Assembly (NCBI RefSeq): GCF_905171765.1
Contig: NC_053392.1
Coordinates: 40,671,822 to 40,735,821 of the forward strand
DNA from: Bufo bufo
Lineage: Eukaryota; Chordata; Amphibia; Anura; Bufonidae
Length of the DNA: 64,000 nt
Direction of reading: 5' to 3'
Shown: positions 51,382-63,625 of the stretch, in pieces
How the letters are laid out: each line of letters starts with the position of its first letter
How positions within the stretch are numbered: the first letter of the stretch is position 1
Translations under genes and position numbers: made by a program
Notes under the pieces: generated by a model
What the model saw: only the letters and a program-made list of their open reading frames with translations
Told to the model about the DNA's origin: nothing
Databases searched by the model: none

Positions 51382-53467
51382 AAGGACCAGTTCAGGTCTG
51401 AAGTCACTTTGTGAGGCTTACAAAATAGAAACCACCCAAAAATGACCCCATTTTAGAAACTACACCCCTCAAGGTATACAAAACTGATTTTACAAACTTT
51501 CTTAACCCTTTAGATGTTCAACAAGAATTGATGGAAAATGGAGATGAAATTTCAGAATTTCACTTTTTTGGCAGATTTTACATTTTAATCCATTTTTTCC
51601 AGTAGCAAAGCAAGGGTTAACAGACAAAAAAACTCAATATTTATAACCCTGATTCTGCGGTTTACAGAAACACCCCACATGTGATCGTAAACTGCTGTAC
51701 GGGCACACGACAGGGGGCAGTAGGAAAGGAACGCCATATGGTTTTTGGAAGGCAAATTTAGCTGAACTGGTTTTTAGATGCCATGTCCCATTTGAAGCCC
51801 CCTGATGCACCGCTACAGTAGAAACTACAGGATAAGGTGCCAGTTTTATTGGTACTATTTTGGGGTACATATGATTTTTTACTGCTTCATATTACGTTTT
51901 TTGTGAGGCAAGGTAAAAAAAATAAAAATGTTTTGGCACCGTTTTTATTTTTTATTTTTACAGCGTTTACCTGAGGGATTAGGTCATGTGACTTTTTTAT
52001 AGAGCAGATCGTTACGCACGTGGCAATACCTAATATGTATACTTTTTCTTATTTATTTAAGTTTTACACAATAATAGCATTTTTGAAACCGAAATAATGA
52101 TACTTTAGTGTCTCATAGTCTGAGAGCTATAGCTTTTTTATTTTTTGACCAATTCTCTCATGTAGGGTCTCATTTTTTGCGGGATGAGGTAACGGTCTGA
52201 TTGGTACCATTTTGGGGGGCATGCGCTTTTTTGATCACTTGCTGTTGCAATTTTTGTGATTAATTTGACAAAAATTTGATTTTTTAGCCTTTTTTTTTTT
52301 TTTTTTTACGGTGTTGACCTGAGTGGTTAGGTCATGTGATATTTTTATAGAGCTGTTTGTTAGGGACGTGGCGATACCTAATATGTATACATTTTTTTAT
52401 GTATTTCACTTTAGCACAATAATAGCAGTTTAGACACAAAAAAAATGATGTTTTAGCTTCTCTATGTTCTGAGAGCTATAGTTTTTTTATTTTTTGGGAG
52501 ATCGTCTTAGGTAGGGGCTCATTTTTTGCGGGATGAGGTGACAGTTTTATTGATACCATTTTGGGGGACATACACCTTTTTGATCGCTTGGTGTTGCACT
52601 TTTTGTGATGTAAGGTGACAAAAATAGCATTTTTTTACACAGTTTTTTTTAATTTATTTTTATGGTGTTTATCGGACAGGGTGAATCATGTGATATATTT
52701 ATAGAGCCGGTCATTACGGACGCGGGGATACCTAATATGTGTGGGTTTTGGTTTTATTTTCTGTTTTTTATTATAAAATAAGGGGAAAGTGGCTTTTTTT
52801 TCTTTTTTACTTTATTAATTTTATTAAAAACACTTTTTTTTTAACTTTATTTATGACATTCACTTTTGGGGGTCTGATCCCCTCTGCAATGCATTACAAT
52901 ACATCTGTATTGTAATGCATTGCCTGTTAGTGTATGACACAGAGTCATACACTAACAGGTTGCCTAGGAGACCCAGAAGGCAGTTCCAGATGCCGTACAA
53001 GGAATTGGGCAGCCTCTGCACAGCATCGGGCTGCCTTGTGTCGCATCGGGTCCCCGCCACAGTAACGCGGGGACTCGATGCTCTCCCTCACCCGACACAA
53101 ACCTCTACTATGTCGCGGTCAGCGCGAACCGCGGCATAGAAGGGGTTAATCCGCCGCCATCGGCTTTTACAGCGATGCCGGCGGATACAGCAGGGGCCCG
53201 GCTTCGGTGCCCGCCCGATCACTATGACGTACTATTACGTCAAATTGCGGGAACTCAGTGGTTCCCATGACGTAACAGTACGTCAAAGGTCGGGAAGGGG
53301 TTAAGACTTTCCAGACATTCCCAATAACAATACATAGACATAGCTGTAATCCAACATGCCATCTGCCTGAAGGTGAACTAGTAGCATTTTTTTTGCATGA
53401 AATAAGTATTTGATCACCTACCAACCAGCAGGAATTCTGGCTCTCATGGACCTGTTAGTTTCTTTAA

Positions 53468-55543
53468 CCACCTGCCATCTGGGCCATTTGCCCCCTTCCT
53501 GACCAGGCCAAATTTTGCAAAACTGACATATCTCACTTTATGTGGTAATAACTTTGGAACGCCTTTACTTATCCAAGTCATTCAGAGATTGTTTTCTCGT
53601 GACACATTGTACTTCATGATAGTCATAAATTTGAGTCAAAATATTTCACCTTTATTTATGAAAAAATCCCAAATTTACCCAAATATTTGAAAAATTCGCA
53701 ATTTCCTAAATTTCAATTTCTCTGCTTTTAAAACAGAAAGTGATACCTCATAAAATATTTATTATTTAACATTCCCCATATGTCTACTTTATGTTGGCAT
53801 CATTTTGGAAATGTCATTTTATTTTTTTAGGACGTTAGAAGGCTTAGAAGTTTAGAAGCAATTCTTCAAATTTTTAAGAAAATTGCCAAAACCCACTTTT
53901 TAAGGACCAGTTCAGGTCTGAAGTCACTTTGTGGGGCCTACATAGTGGATACCCCCATAAATGACCCCATTGTAGAAACTACACCCCTCAAGGTATTCAA
54001 AACCAATTTTACAAACTTTGTTAACTCTTTAGGCGTTCCACAAGAATTAAAAGAAAATGGAGATCAAATTTTTAAATTTCACTTTTTTGGCAGATTTTCC
54101 ATTTTAATCAATTTTTTTCTTTAACACATCGATGGTTAACAGCCAAACAAAACTCAATATTTATTACCCAGATTCTGCGGTTTACAGAAACACCCCACAT
54201 GTGGTCGTAAACTGCTGTATGGGCACACGGCAGGGAGCAGAAGAAAAGGAACTCCACATGGTTTTTAGATGCCATGTCCCATTTGAAGCCCCCTGATATA
54301 CCCTTACAGTAGAAACTCCCAAGAAGTGACCCCATTTTGGAAACTAGGGGATAAGGTTCCAGTTTTATTAGTACTATTTTTGGGTACATATGATTTTTTG
54401 ATCATTCATTATAACACTTTATGGGGCAAGGTGACCAAAAAATTGGTTGTTTTAGCACAGTTTCTATTTATTTATTTTTACAGCGTTCACCTGAGGGGTT
54501 CAGTCAAGTTACATTTTTATAGAGCAGATTGTTACGGACCTGGCGATACCTAATATGTATACTTTTTCTCATTTATTAAAGTTTTACACAATAATAGCAT
54601 TTTTGAAACAAAAAAATGATGTTTTAATGTGTCCATGTTCTGAGAGCTATAGTTTTTTTAATTTTTGAGAGATTTTCTTATGTAGGGGCTCATTTTTTGC
54701 GGGATGAGGTGACGGTTTTATTGGTACTATTTTGTGGGACATACGCGTTTTTGATCACTTGGTGTTGCACCTTTTGTGATGCAAGGTGACAAAAATTGCT
54801 TGTTTTGACACAGTTTTTTTTTTTTTAACGGTGTTCATCTGAGGGGTTAGGTCATGTGATATTTTTATAGAGCTGGTTTTTACGGATGCGGCAATACCTA
54901 ATATGTATACTTTTTTTTTTTTTTTCTATTTTTAACTTTTTTTTTTCATTCCTTACTTGGGGACTTTTTTTTTTTTTACATGTGACATTTTTTTTTATTT
55001 TCAACCTTTTATTTTTATTTTTTTTATTTTACACTTTTCGTCCCCCATAAGGTCATACAAGACCTCTGGGGGACATTTACTTCACTTTTTTTTTTTCACT
55101 GTTGATTTCTCCTGTAACTGGGGCTGACATAGTAGCCCCAGTTACAGGACAAATACACCCCTAGAGAGGCTGTACAGCAGCAATCCAGCGCTGTACAGCC
55201 TCACAGCAGGGCTGATCGAGGTCTCTGAGAGACCTCACACAGCTCCTGCACTCTCCGGTCACATGACCGCCGGGCCGGAACAGGAAGCGCATAGCGCTTC
55301 CTTCTCTGCATACACAGCGCTCACCGAGCGCTGTGTATGCAGCGATCCGGAAGGCAGGGACACCTGGGAACTGTCCCTGCCTTGTCTTAGGGTTGCCCTG
55401 CTGTCACTGACAGCGGGCAACCCGATCAGCAGCTGCACGATTAGCGTGCAGCTGCTATTTCTGAAAGGACGTTCTAAAACGTGCTTTCAGAAATAGACGT
55501 CCACCCATAGGACGTTTATATCCTATGGGCGGACGTAAAGCGG
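53468..55543. mobile_element. TTAA-flanked non-autonomous element B
   Basis: It is flanked by TTAA at 53464-53467 and 55544-55547, and the Tc1 leader is contiguous across the site. The interior repeats the element A text (for example 'ttatgtggtaataactttgg', 'cctaatatgtatac' near 54549 and 54899, 350 bp apart). Ends CCACCTGCC and AAAGCGG are only loosely inverted. No transposase was found. Confidence 0.75.
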
Positions 55544-56398
55544 TTAAGAAGCCCTCCTACTCTGCACTCATTACCTGTATTAATTGCACCCGTTTAAACT
55601 CGTTACCTGTATAAAAGACACCTGTCCACACACTCAATCAATCACACTCCAACCTCTCCACCATGGCCAAGACCAAAGAGCTGTGTAAGGATACCAGGGA
55701 CACAAGGCTGGAATGGGCTACAGGACAATAGGCCAGCAGCTTGGTGAGAAGGCAACAACTCTGTCTTGGCTCAATTATTAGAAAATGGAAGGAACACAAG
55801 ATGACTGTCAATCTTCCTCCGTCTGGGGCTCCATGCAAGATCCTGCCTCGTTGGGTAAGGTTGATTCTGAGAAAGGTCAGGAATCAGCCCAGGACTACAC
55901 GGGAGGACCTGGTCAATGACCTGAAGAGAGCTGGGACCACAGTCTCAAAGATTACAGTTAGGAACACACTACGCCGTCATGGATTAAAATCCTGCAGGGC
56001 ACGCAAGGTCCCCCTGCTCACGCCACCACACGTCCAGGCCCGTTTGAAGTTCACCAATGACCATCTCGATGATTCAGAGGAGGCTTGGAAGAGGGTCATG
56101 TGGTCAGATAAGACCAAAATAGAACTTTTTGGTATCTACTCACCGTGTTTGGAGGAAGAAGAAGGATGAGTACAACCCCAAGAACATTGTCCCAAACGTG
56201 AAGCATGGCGGGGCAAACATCATACTTTAGGGGTGCTTTTCTGCAAAGGTGACAGGACGACTGCACCATATTGAAGGGAGGATGGTTGGCCAACAACCTC
56301 CTTCCCTCAGTAAGGGCATTAAAGATGGGTCGTGGCTGGGTCTTCCAGCATGACAATGACCCGAAACACACAGCCAGGGCGACTAAGGAGTGACTCCG

Positions 56399-57800
56399 TG
56401 TAACGGATCTCCTGGCACCCCGACCAGGTACCTCTGTTGATAAATGCTCCCAGTGCCTCCCGAGGACTCCAACCACTCCGCTCGACACCGATACCACAAC
56501 AGGAACCAGAAACAGCTCTTACAAGAGCTAGGAGTAATAGCCAGGGGATTATACACGTATAGCAATCCCCACACACGAGACGAGGCTCTATGTTGAAGGT
56601 AAAACAGGAACTCTTTATTGAGGGCTACCCGCCCGTATTTATGCAGGTCCCCATCTGGTGGACACACCCCTAGGGGACCGGATGGAAGACTGTGACACAG
56701 GACAGATATGCAGCAATTCAGGATACACAGACACAAGACATCCCCACAATGCATCATGGTTTCCTCCTCTCTGCCCTGGAGACACCCGAGGAGTAATTCA
56801 ATTATCTCTTGGAATGGAGGGAGAGCAGGTATGACTGGGACGACACTCATGAGATTGAGCAGGACCTGGTCCACCTGGTGACCCGGGAGATGGAGCTGGA
56901 ACAGGGCTACCAGCAGCTGTTCCACTCTGGTGAGAAGGCTCAGCAGGAGAGCAGAGTGTCAGACCCAGGTCCAGAGCCCTTCAGCTGGGAGGATATTGTA
57001 TATGATTACTGGGAAGAACCCCAGGTGGCCGGTGGAGATGGGACCGAGGTCTCTCCACTGCTCCTGCAGGGAATTGGGGGCCCAGTCTCCATTCCCCAGC
57101 GGCAGGCTGAGTTACAGGGGGCAGAGACAGTCAGTCCTGTCCCCCAGCGGCAGAGTGTCCTACAGGGAACAGATAGCTAATTTTAGGGTACCCAGATAGC
57201 TAATTTTAGTGTATTCGTGTAGTCTGAGTGTCATTCACCTAATAATATGCACTCAGACTTGAGCTATCTGGGGATATGTTAAATGTCTGTGTCCACTGTA
57301 AGGGTTGTGACATTGTATGTTTAAATGGTGATTTCTGTCCTGTTGTCCCCACATGTGTATTGGCGATTTCCCTTTGTCCTGAGAGATAATTGAATTGCTC
57401 CTCGGGTGTCTCCAGGGCAGAGAGGAGGAAACCATGATGCATTGTGGGGATGTATTGTGTCTGTGTATCCTGAATTGCTGCATATCTGTCCTGTGTCACA
57501 GTCTTCCATCTGGTCCCCTAGGGGCGTGTCCACCAGATGGGGACCTGCATAAATACGGGCGGGTAGCCCTCAATAAAGAGTTCCTGTTTTACATTCAACA
57601 TAGAGCCTCGTCTCATGTGTGTGGGGATTGCTATACGTGTATACTTCCCTGGATATTACTCCTAGCTCTTGTAAGAGCTGTTCCTGTTCCTGGTTCCTGT
57701 GGTGGTATCGGTGTCGAGTGGAGTGCTTGGAGTCCTCGGGAGGCACTGGGAGCATTTATCAACGGAGGTACCCAGTCGGGGTGCCAGGAGATCCGTTACA
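56399..57800 (+). mobile_element. LTR-type element with inverted LTRs
   Basis: Two arms of about 410 bp (56399-56807 and about 57390-57800) are inverted copies: both outer ends read TGTAACGGATCTCC inward. The insertion has TG...CA ends and a perfect 5-bp duplication, CTCCG (56394-56398 and 57801-57805), typical of retroviral-type integrase. The right arm has a TATA-like 'cataaatac' and an AATAAAG, so it is an LTR in + orientation; the left arm is the same LTR reversed. A 580-bp middle carries a small ORF. I know no standard family with inverted LTRs and a 5-bp duplication. Confidence 0.8.
56809..57180 (+). CDS. Unknown ORF inside the inverted-LTR element
   Basis: A 123-residue frame starts at the Met at 56809, exactly where the left inverted arm ends. 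It is acidic at the start (WDDTHEIEQDL), then has a possible coiled coil (VTREMELEQGYQQL) and a Pro/Gln-rich tail with a duplicated motif (PQRQAELQG, PQRQSVLQG). It has no recognised catalytic motif. It may be a fragment of a gag-like protein from the parent element, but that is a guess from position and composition. Confidence 0.4.
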   Translation: MEWRESRYDWDDTHEIEQDLVHLVTREMELEQGYQQLFHSGEKAQQESRVSDPGPEPFSWEDIVYDYWEEPQVAGGDGTEVSPLLLQGIGGPVSIPQRQAELQGAETVSPVPQRQSVLQGTDS

Positions 57801-58262
57801 CTCCGTAAGAAGCATTTCAAGTTCCTGGAGTGGCCTAGCCAGTCTCCAAACCTGAACCCAATCGTAAATCTTCGGAGGGAGCTGAAACTCAATGTAACCC
57901 AGCGATAGCCCCGAAACCTGAAAGATCTGCAGAAGATCTGTATGGAGGACTGGTCCAAAATCCCTGCTGCAATGTGTGCAAACCTAGTCAAGAACTACAG
58001 GAAATGTCTGACCTCTGTAATTGCAAACAACGGTTTCTGTACCAAATATATCAAAGTTCTGCTTTTCTATTGTATCAAATACTTATTTCATGCAATAAAA
58101 TACAAATTAATTATTTAACAATCATACAATGTGATTTTTTTTTTTTTTTTTTTAGATTCTGTCTCTCACAGTTGAAGTAAAATTACAGACCTCTCCATTC
58201 TTTATAGGTGGAAAAACTTGCAAAATCCTTCAGTGTATCAAATACTTTTGTTCCCCACTGTA

Positions 58263-59080
58263 GGTGGCAGAAATGGAGACAGATGGAAGAGAGTAACACA
58301 TGGCTAAAAGATCAGACTACACAGAATTTGTTTGTAGTCTGTAACCATGGAGACGCACAGATCTGTAAAGGAGCTATGAGCACACATGGGTAGGGGATTT
58401 GATTCATGACTATTTACAAAATTGCTTCATTTTTATTTTAGATATATTGGATCAATAGAAAATGGGTTGCAAAAGTATTCACACTGTTCAAGAAATAATG
58501 AAATATTTGAAATTTTCAAATTTCGCCACTGTCTGTTTTATGTCCTTCCCAGGTTCCACCACTGCAGCTGTTATGGTGAATTATTTGCGCCCGAATTTGA
58601 ATTACAACGAATATATCACAAGATGGGAGAACGAGGCTTTAAATACGGCGAAAGACAAAGGAGACCGAGGACCAATATCTCTGATAGGACCAGGAAGATG
58701 GAATACACCCCCCCCCCCCACAGTCAGCTGACCTGAGTAATATAACCTGCTGTCCCTCTCACAGACCCTCGCTGTTTATTACGCAGGTGATTTACATATA
58801 AAATAGATCAAGCTGCATGTGACAAGTGTAACATTTATAGTGAAAAGGGCAAGAAGAGACTAAACCATTAACAAGAAAAGAAAACAACGGATCTTTCCGG
58901 AAAACTGTGGGTCCGTGACTTCTGGATGTAATGAGAATCACAGAAATCTGTCCAGAAATGGGAATAGATGGGGCCGCAAACATCAAAGACACCGTAGAAT
59001 GACGCCACATGGTTATAGTAATATAATGCTGGAGAAAGCTTCATTTCTACAAAGTCATTAGATCACTAATACAGTACATG
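58263..59080. other. No gene recognised
   Basis: Follows the right end of the Tc1 element. An open frame at 58462-58731 has no recognisable motif, and a C-run lies at 58709-58719. Treated as non-coding. Confidence 0.5.
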
Positions 59081-59284
59081 AGAGATAGATGAAATAGATA
59101 GATAGATGGATAGATAGATAGATAGATAGATATTAGATAGATAGATGAAATAGATAGATAGATGAAATAGATAGATGAAATAGATAGATAGATATTAGAT
59201 AAATAGATAGATGAAATAGATAGATAGATAGATATTAGATAGATAGATAGATGAAATAGATAGATAGATATATGAGATAGATAC
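59081..59284 (+). repeat. GATA microsatellite
   Basis: Imperfect tagatagatagatgaaatag runs, just upstream of the LINE 3' fragment. Confidence 0.95.
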
Positions 59285-60028
59285 CTTGCTGTCGAGAAGA
59301 GGGCGCTATCATTCAGAGCCCATCTACATAGCAGAAGTCCCAGCTGCTACAATTACAAAGCCTTGCTACACCAAGAAGCCTCAAAAAAAACAAAACCCAA
59401 ACCCAGCCTGCCCAAGCCACCAACCAATATAGCCTGACAAAGGGTGAAATCCAGAGGACAATACACAAGAGCAAAGAGGAGTATATCAGCATCTGGAGGA
59501 ACGACATAAGAACATCCCAGAAGCTCACAGTATACCAGAGCCTGCAGAGGGAGTACAAACTGGCCCCATATCTGGAGAAACTCCTCAATCCAAAAGACTG
59601 ACAGATCCTGAGACGGTACAGACTGAGCGTCTGTACCGGGCGTCACCGGCAGACGTTCATGCCCAAGGAAAGCAGACTGTGCCAGCAGTGCGACCAGGAG
59701 GATGGAGGCTCATTTCCTGCTGTGGTGCCCCAAATACTCAGCAGTGAGGGAGACTCACTTCAGGAGACTGTCTGATCTCTGCCCAGACTTCATCTCCATG
59801 GAGGAGGAAGAGAGACTCTCCATACTGCTGGGGGAAGAGGAGAACACAGCGGCCATAGCAGGACAATATATTACTGCCTGTCATAGACTGAGAGGAGCCT
59901 GATATACCATGGACTCCTATACCCCCACCCTGTATATGTCCCCATCCCCCAACCCTACCCAATTATTTCCCACTTGCTTTGCCAATGCTAAATATATTTA
60001 GTCCTGCCAATAAAGCTGATTTGAATTT
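59285..60028 (+). mobile_element. LINE 3' end (ORF2 C-terminus), 5' truncated
   Basis: Conceptual frames give LTKGEIQRTIHKSKEEYI, then YRLSVCTGRHRQTFMPKESR with CQQC at about 59677-59688, and after a shift HFLLWCPKYSAVRE (59702-59902). This is the C-terminal zinc-binding region of a LINE ORF2. The 3' tail has an AATAAAG (60011) and joins a GATA repeat, as expected for target-primed insertion with a simple-repeat tail. A stop near 59600 and the shift make it dead. The clade (L1/Tx1-like is possible) cannot be fixed from this short piece. Confidence 0.7.
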
Positions 60029-60332
60029 GAAATAGATAGATGAGATAGATAAATATTAGATATTAGATAGATAGATAATAGATAGATAGATAATAGATAG
60101 ATAGATAATAGATAGATAATAGATAATATATAGATAGATAATAGATAGATAATAGATAGATAATAGATAGATAGATAATAGATAGATAGATAATAGATAA
60201 TAGATAGATAATAGATAGATAGATAATAGATAATAGATAGATAATAGATAGATAGATAATAGATAGATAGATAATAGATAGATAGATAATAGATAGATAA
60301 TAGATAGATAGATAATAGATAATAGATAGATA

Positions 60333-60369
<37 letters not shown>

Positions 60370-60370
60370 A

Positions 60371-60438
<68 letters not shown>

Positions 60439-60645
60439 ATAGATAGATAGATAATAGATAGATAATAGATAGATATTAGATAGATAATAGATAGATAGAT
60501 AATAGATAGATAATAGATAATAGATAGATAATAGATAGATAAATAGATAATAGGTAGATAATAGATAGATAATAGATAGATAGATAATAGATAGTTATTA
60601 GATAGATAGATAATAGATAATAGATAGATATTAGATAGATAGCCC
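60029..60645 (+). repeat. GATA/ATAG microsatellite, long
   Basis: About 600 bp of imperfect (tagatagataa) and (gata) repeats. The open minus-strand frame of Tyr-Leu-Ser-Ile repeats is an artefact. Confidence 0.97.
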
Positions 60646-62520
60646 ACAGTGAAGCTCTTCATCATAGAATTCCTTCCTCATGGCTCCTTACACCCGTTCC
60701 ATGAATTATTACTTTTAATAAATATGATATTGCCATTTGGCCCCCTTGCCCTTAGGGCCCTTCTAAGAGTGGCATACAGTACATAGTCCTTCTGTCATGG
60801 TCTAAGTTCAGACCTTGACAAGTGCTGGGATCTTAAGGAGGTGTCACATGATGAATGGAGACGACTCGGCCTTGTGCATCGTCTGTGATTGGCCCCAAGG
60901 GTAAAGAATCAGCACCAGAACCAGTTTTTCTTAGAAGCTCAACACAAAACTTTATTGATCACGAGATACAAACAATGTACAGTGGTCATCAGTCGGTCTA
61001 CATGCCATCAACAGATGGAGCAGCATTTATTGACAATGATCTGTATCTACAAGGTAAAACACATGGGTGACAGGGGAGGGGACAACAACGGATGAGGCCG
61101 GACGCTTATCATGTACACGGTGACACATCCCACCCCACCCACCACATCTTATCTTGTGTAATGTGGTCCTAGACACATATAGAATACATACATTTATAAA
61201 CCGGTATGAAAAAAAGTCCACCTACCCCGATAGTCTACACCTGTCTATATCTTCCCCCTAAAAGTCTTCTTCTCCCTTACGAGATGGAACCATAAGGAGC
61301 GGATTCCCCCTTTAGGAAGTATCTCAGCCTAACGGACTCATTAAACTTAAGTCCAGTGGGAGGAGTCAAGTCAAGTCAAGTCTGTGGTGCCTGTCTGCCT
61401 TCTCTAAGGGTGGGTGGAGGGGTCATACCATATACTGTATAGTAGAAAGGACAACGCTGGCATACTCAACTGACTGCCAAGAAGGGACTAAGAAACGTAA
61501 AAAGACTCCATATCTTCTCTACTTCCCACCACACTAGTCCTCCTCAGGTCTACATCAGTGGCACCCAGCTTCAAGGAATTGTCCATTCGACTTAAAAGGG
61601 GTGCCCACTTAACTGATATATCCCGAGAGCTTGCAGGTGTAGTGATTGACAGCTCTGCACTACTGTCTGGTCACAGAGTCACCCAGGCTTCACAGTAATG
61701 CACGGCCCCTGCTTTGTCCTCCTCACACTGGCTATGGCCACCTGTGCTGTTTTCTTCCTATGTCTGCTCCTGACCTTGTCCTCCTCTTGGTCTGGGTAGT
61801 AGCGGAGGCCATTTTTACGGCGCTATCATTTAGTCACAGAGTCACCCAGGCTTCAAAGAAATGCACAGTTCCTGCTGTCTCCTGATTACACTGCAGTCTC
61901 TGATCTATGGCCGCCTAAAAAGCTAAAAAAGAAAAAGAAAAATCACACAAAACATAGTTTTTACAACAAAACCGTAGTGTGAGGGGCAGCACAACGTGGA
62001 CCACACACAATGTAGAATACAGACGCCACGTATGCAGCGAATCCTAACTTTGGTCTTTTATTTATTCTCTATACGTCTCTATCAGAGCCCACTGACTTAT
62101 CACATGGGAGCCACTGACCTGCACCATGACGCCCCCCCCAAGACCCCCGTCATATAGGCGAATCATAGAGCCTCCTCTATAAATATTTTATATGCCCTAA
62201 TTGAGAATATGGACAGGGGTGGTACTGATGGGAAAATGTCGTCAATATATCTTGTGAACCCAAGGTCCTCCTAGAGGGGGCGCTATATCACAGCAATCAA
62301 TGCTTTTCCTTTTTATCTTGGGAGGGGACAGAGATCTCTCTTTCCCAGTATCTGAATAGGGTTACCCGATCCCTAATTTTTCATCGGCTACATTTCATAT
62401 ACATAAAATCTATGTAAAAGTGAGTCACATTACTGATTTCCTGTCCTATACTCCAGAGCTGCATTCACAATTCTGCTGGCTGTTAATGGAAACGGTCAGC
62501 AGGCGTGGGTAGACATGCAC
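60646..62520 (-). other. Low-repeat region, possible 3' UTR of a convergent gene
   Basis: This stretch is less repetitive than the rest of the window. A minus-strand AATAAA (TTTATT at 60951-60956) could be a polyadenylation signal, with the 3' untranslated region extending rightwards. In other vertebrates EFR3B lies tail-to-tail with POMC, so its 3' end is the natural candidate. No coding exon was found, so this is speculative. Confidence 0.2.
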
Positions 62521-62540
62521 CCCCCCCCCCCCCCCCCCCC
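62521..62540. repeat. Poly-C run
   Basis: A run of about 22 C follows 'gacatgcac'. It would be prone to length variation and sequencing error. The following 62580-62790 resembles a common frog interspersed repeat ('gtataatacaggctgtaatt'), without clear ends. Confidence 0.8.
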
Positions 62541-63109
62541 TTAAGAAAGCTGGGAGCAGTTTGTTTTATCTACATCAGATGACTGTACAGTGCCTGGTGT
62601 AAAGATGACACCTTCCAGAATGACAAGAGCAAGATCTGTGCAGACACTGAACCAGCAGGGAATTCTGGGAGAGTTCAGCTCTGAAGCCTGCAGAATGGTG
62701 AAAGCAGCTCTAAGTATAATACAGGCTGTAATTCAAGGTCAGTACACAATAAGTAACTATGTATGTGACAACTGCCGAACCACGCCTCAAGATAGAACAC
62801 AAGATATTGCACTCTAAGAAAGGAGCTAGATTTAACCCCAAATGCGCCCACAAAAAAAGGGCCCCAAGGTCCAGCCGAAGACAACTTCATCTGGACCAGA
62901 CTTTGCCACCAGGATCTATTCAACAAGTTCAAATAACCTATTGAATGATGCGATAACAACAACAGAATGTACTCAGGCCAGATAGGGTGTGTGCCCCTAA
63001 AATCAGTTCCACTGGTGGACCTCAGCTCCACACTGGGTGACGACCATGTATTTGTTGGATATATCATGAAGGAGGTGGCCCAAATACATGTTAGTAATTG
63101 GGTGCTATG

Positions 63110-63625
63110 TTTAATTCTTAACCCTGTAGGTCCACAATTTCCTACACTCATGGTCTTCTTCCTTGGGTGAGAGACTTTCATCCCTTGGACCCCCCTACCT
63201 CTCCATCTCTTGACCCTGTAGCTCCATACTTCCTTACACTCGTGGTCTTTTTTCTTGGGTGAGAGACCTTCATCCCTTGGACCCCTCTACCTCTCCATCT
63301 CTTGACCCTGTAGCTCCATACTTCCTTACACTCATGGTCTTTTTCCTTGGGTGAGAGACTTTCATCTCTTGGACTCCCCCTACCTCTCCATCTATTGACC
63401 CTGTAGGTCCATACTTCCTTACACTCATGGTCTTTTTCCTTGGGTGAGAGATTTTCATCCCTTGGACCACTCCCACCCACTTCTCTTCATCTCTTGACCC
63501 TGTATGTCCATACAGTACTTCCCTACACTCTTGGTCTTCCCTAGAGGAGAAGGACATTCATTTCTTGAGTTCACCCCCTCCTTCATACCTTAACCCTGTC
63601 GGTCCATACTTCCCTACATTCATGG
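63110..63625 (+). repeat. About 90-bp tandem repeat
   Basis: Five to six units recur every 87-100 bp, with the words 'gaccctgtagctccatactt', 'cttacactcatggtcttttt' and 'gggtgagagactttcatccc'. Open minus-strand frames inside it are by-products of the repeat. Confidence 0.9.

Larger units (their letters stand above)
50001..53300. mobile_element. TTAA-flanked non-autonomous element A (piggyBac-like)
   Basis: The element starts CCCCTTCAACCCC and ends GGTCGGGAAGGGG, short inverted ends, with TTAA on both sides (49997-50000 and 53301-53304). TTAA is the piggyBac target. There is no transposase; the interior is AT-rich with about three tandem copies of a roughly 353-bp unit, marked by 'acctaatatgtatac' near 52028, 52380 and 52733. 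A 1-kb MITE is nested inside. Much of the sequence is shared with element B at 53468-55543. Confidence 0.75.
55663..57960 (+). pseudogene. Tc1-like transposase interrupted by a retroelement
   Basis: The gene starts with ATG at 55663 (MAKTKEL). The DNA-binding part includes [12 protein letters not shown] and RRHGLKS, and the first catalytic Asp is in [12 protein letters not shown] at about 56100. The second Asp region reads [11 protein letters not shown] near 56345. The gene is cut at 56398 and resumes at 57806 with FKFLEWPSQSPNLNPI; the catalytic Glu position is changed (NPIV). Additional shifts near 55740 and 56150 and several stops occur. Confidence 0.82.
53305..58262 (+). mobile_element. 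Tc1-like transposon carrying two nested insertions
   Basis: Tc1 sequence is seen at about 53385-53467 (with 'taagtatttgatcacctacc'), at 55544-56398 (leader and transposase) and at 57801-58262 (transposase end and right inverted repeat ending 'cccactgta'). The gaps are element B, inserted at TTAA, and an LTR-type insertion with a 5-bp duplication. The left inverted repeat is lost next to element A. Reading across both junctions is continuous apart from the duplications. Confidence 0.82.

Noticed and set aside
57395..57808. 137-residue ORF in the right inverted LTR
   Set aside because: Lies wholly in the LTR arm; the mirrored arm has a similar frame, as expected for repeats.
58422..58736. Overlapping ORFs of 89 and 104 residues
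   Set aside because: No recognised motif, two frames equally open, and a C-run at the end; not supported as a gene.
60063..60665. 200-residue Tyr/Leu/Ser/Ile repeat ORF
   Set aside because: Translation of the GATA microsatellite.
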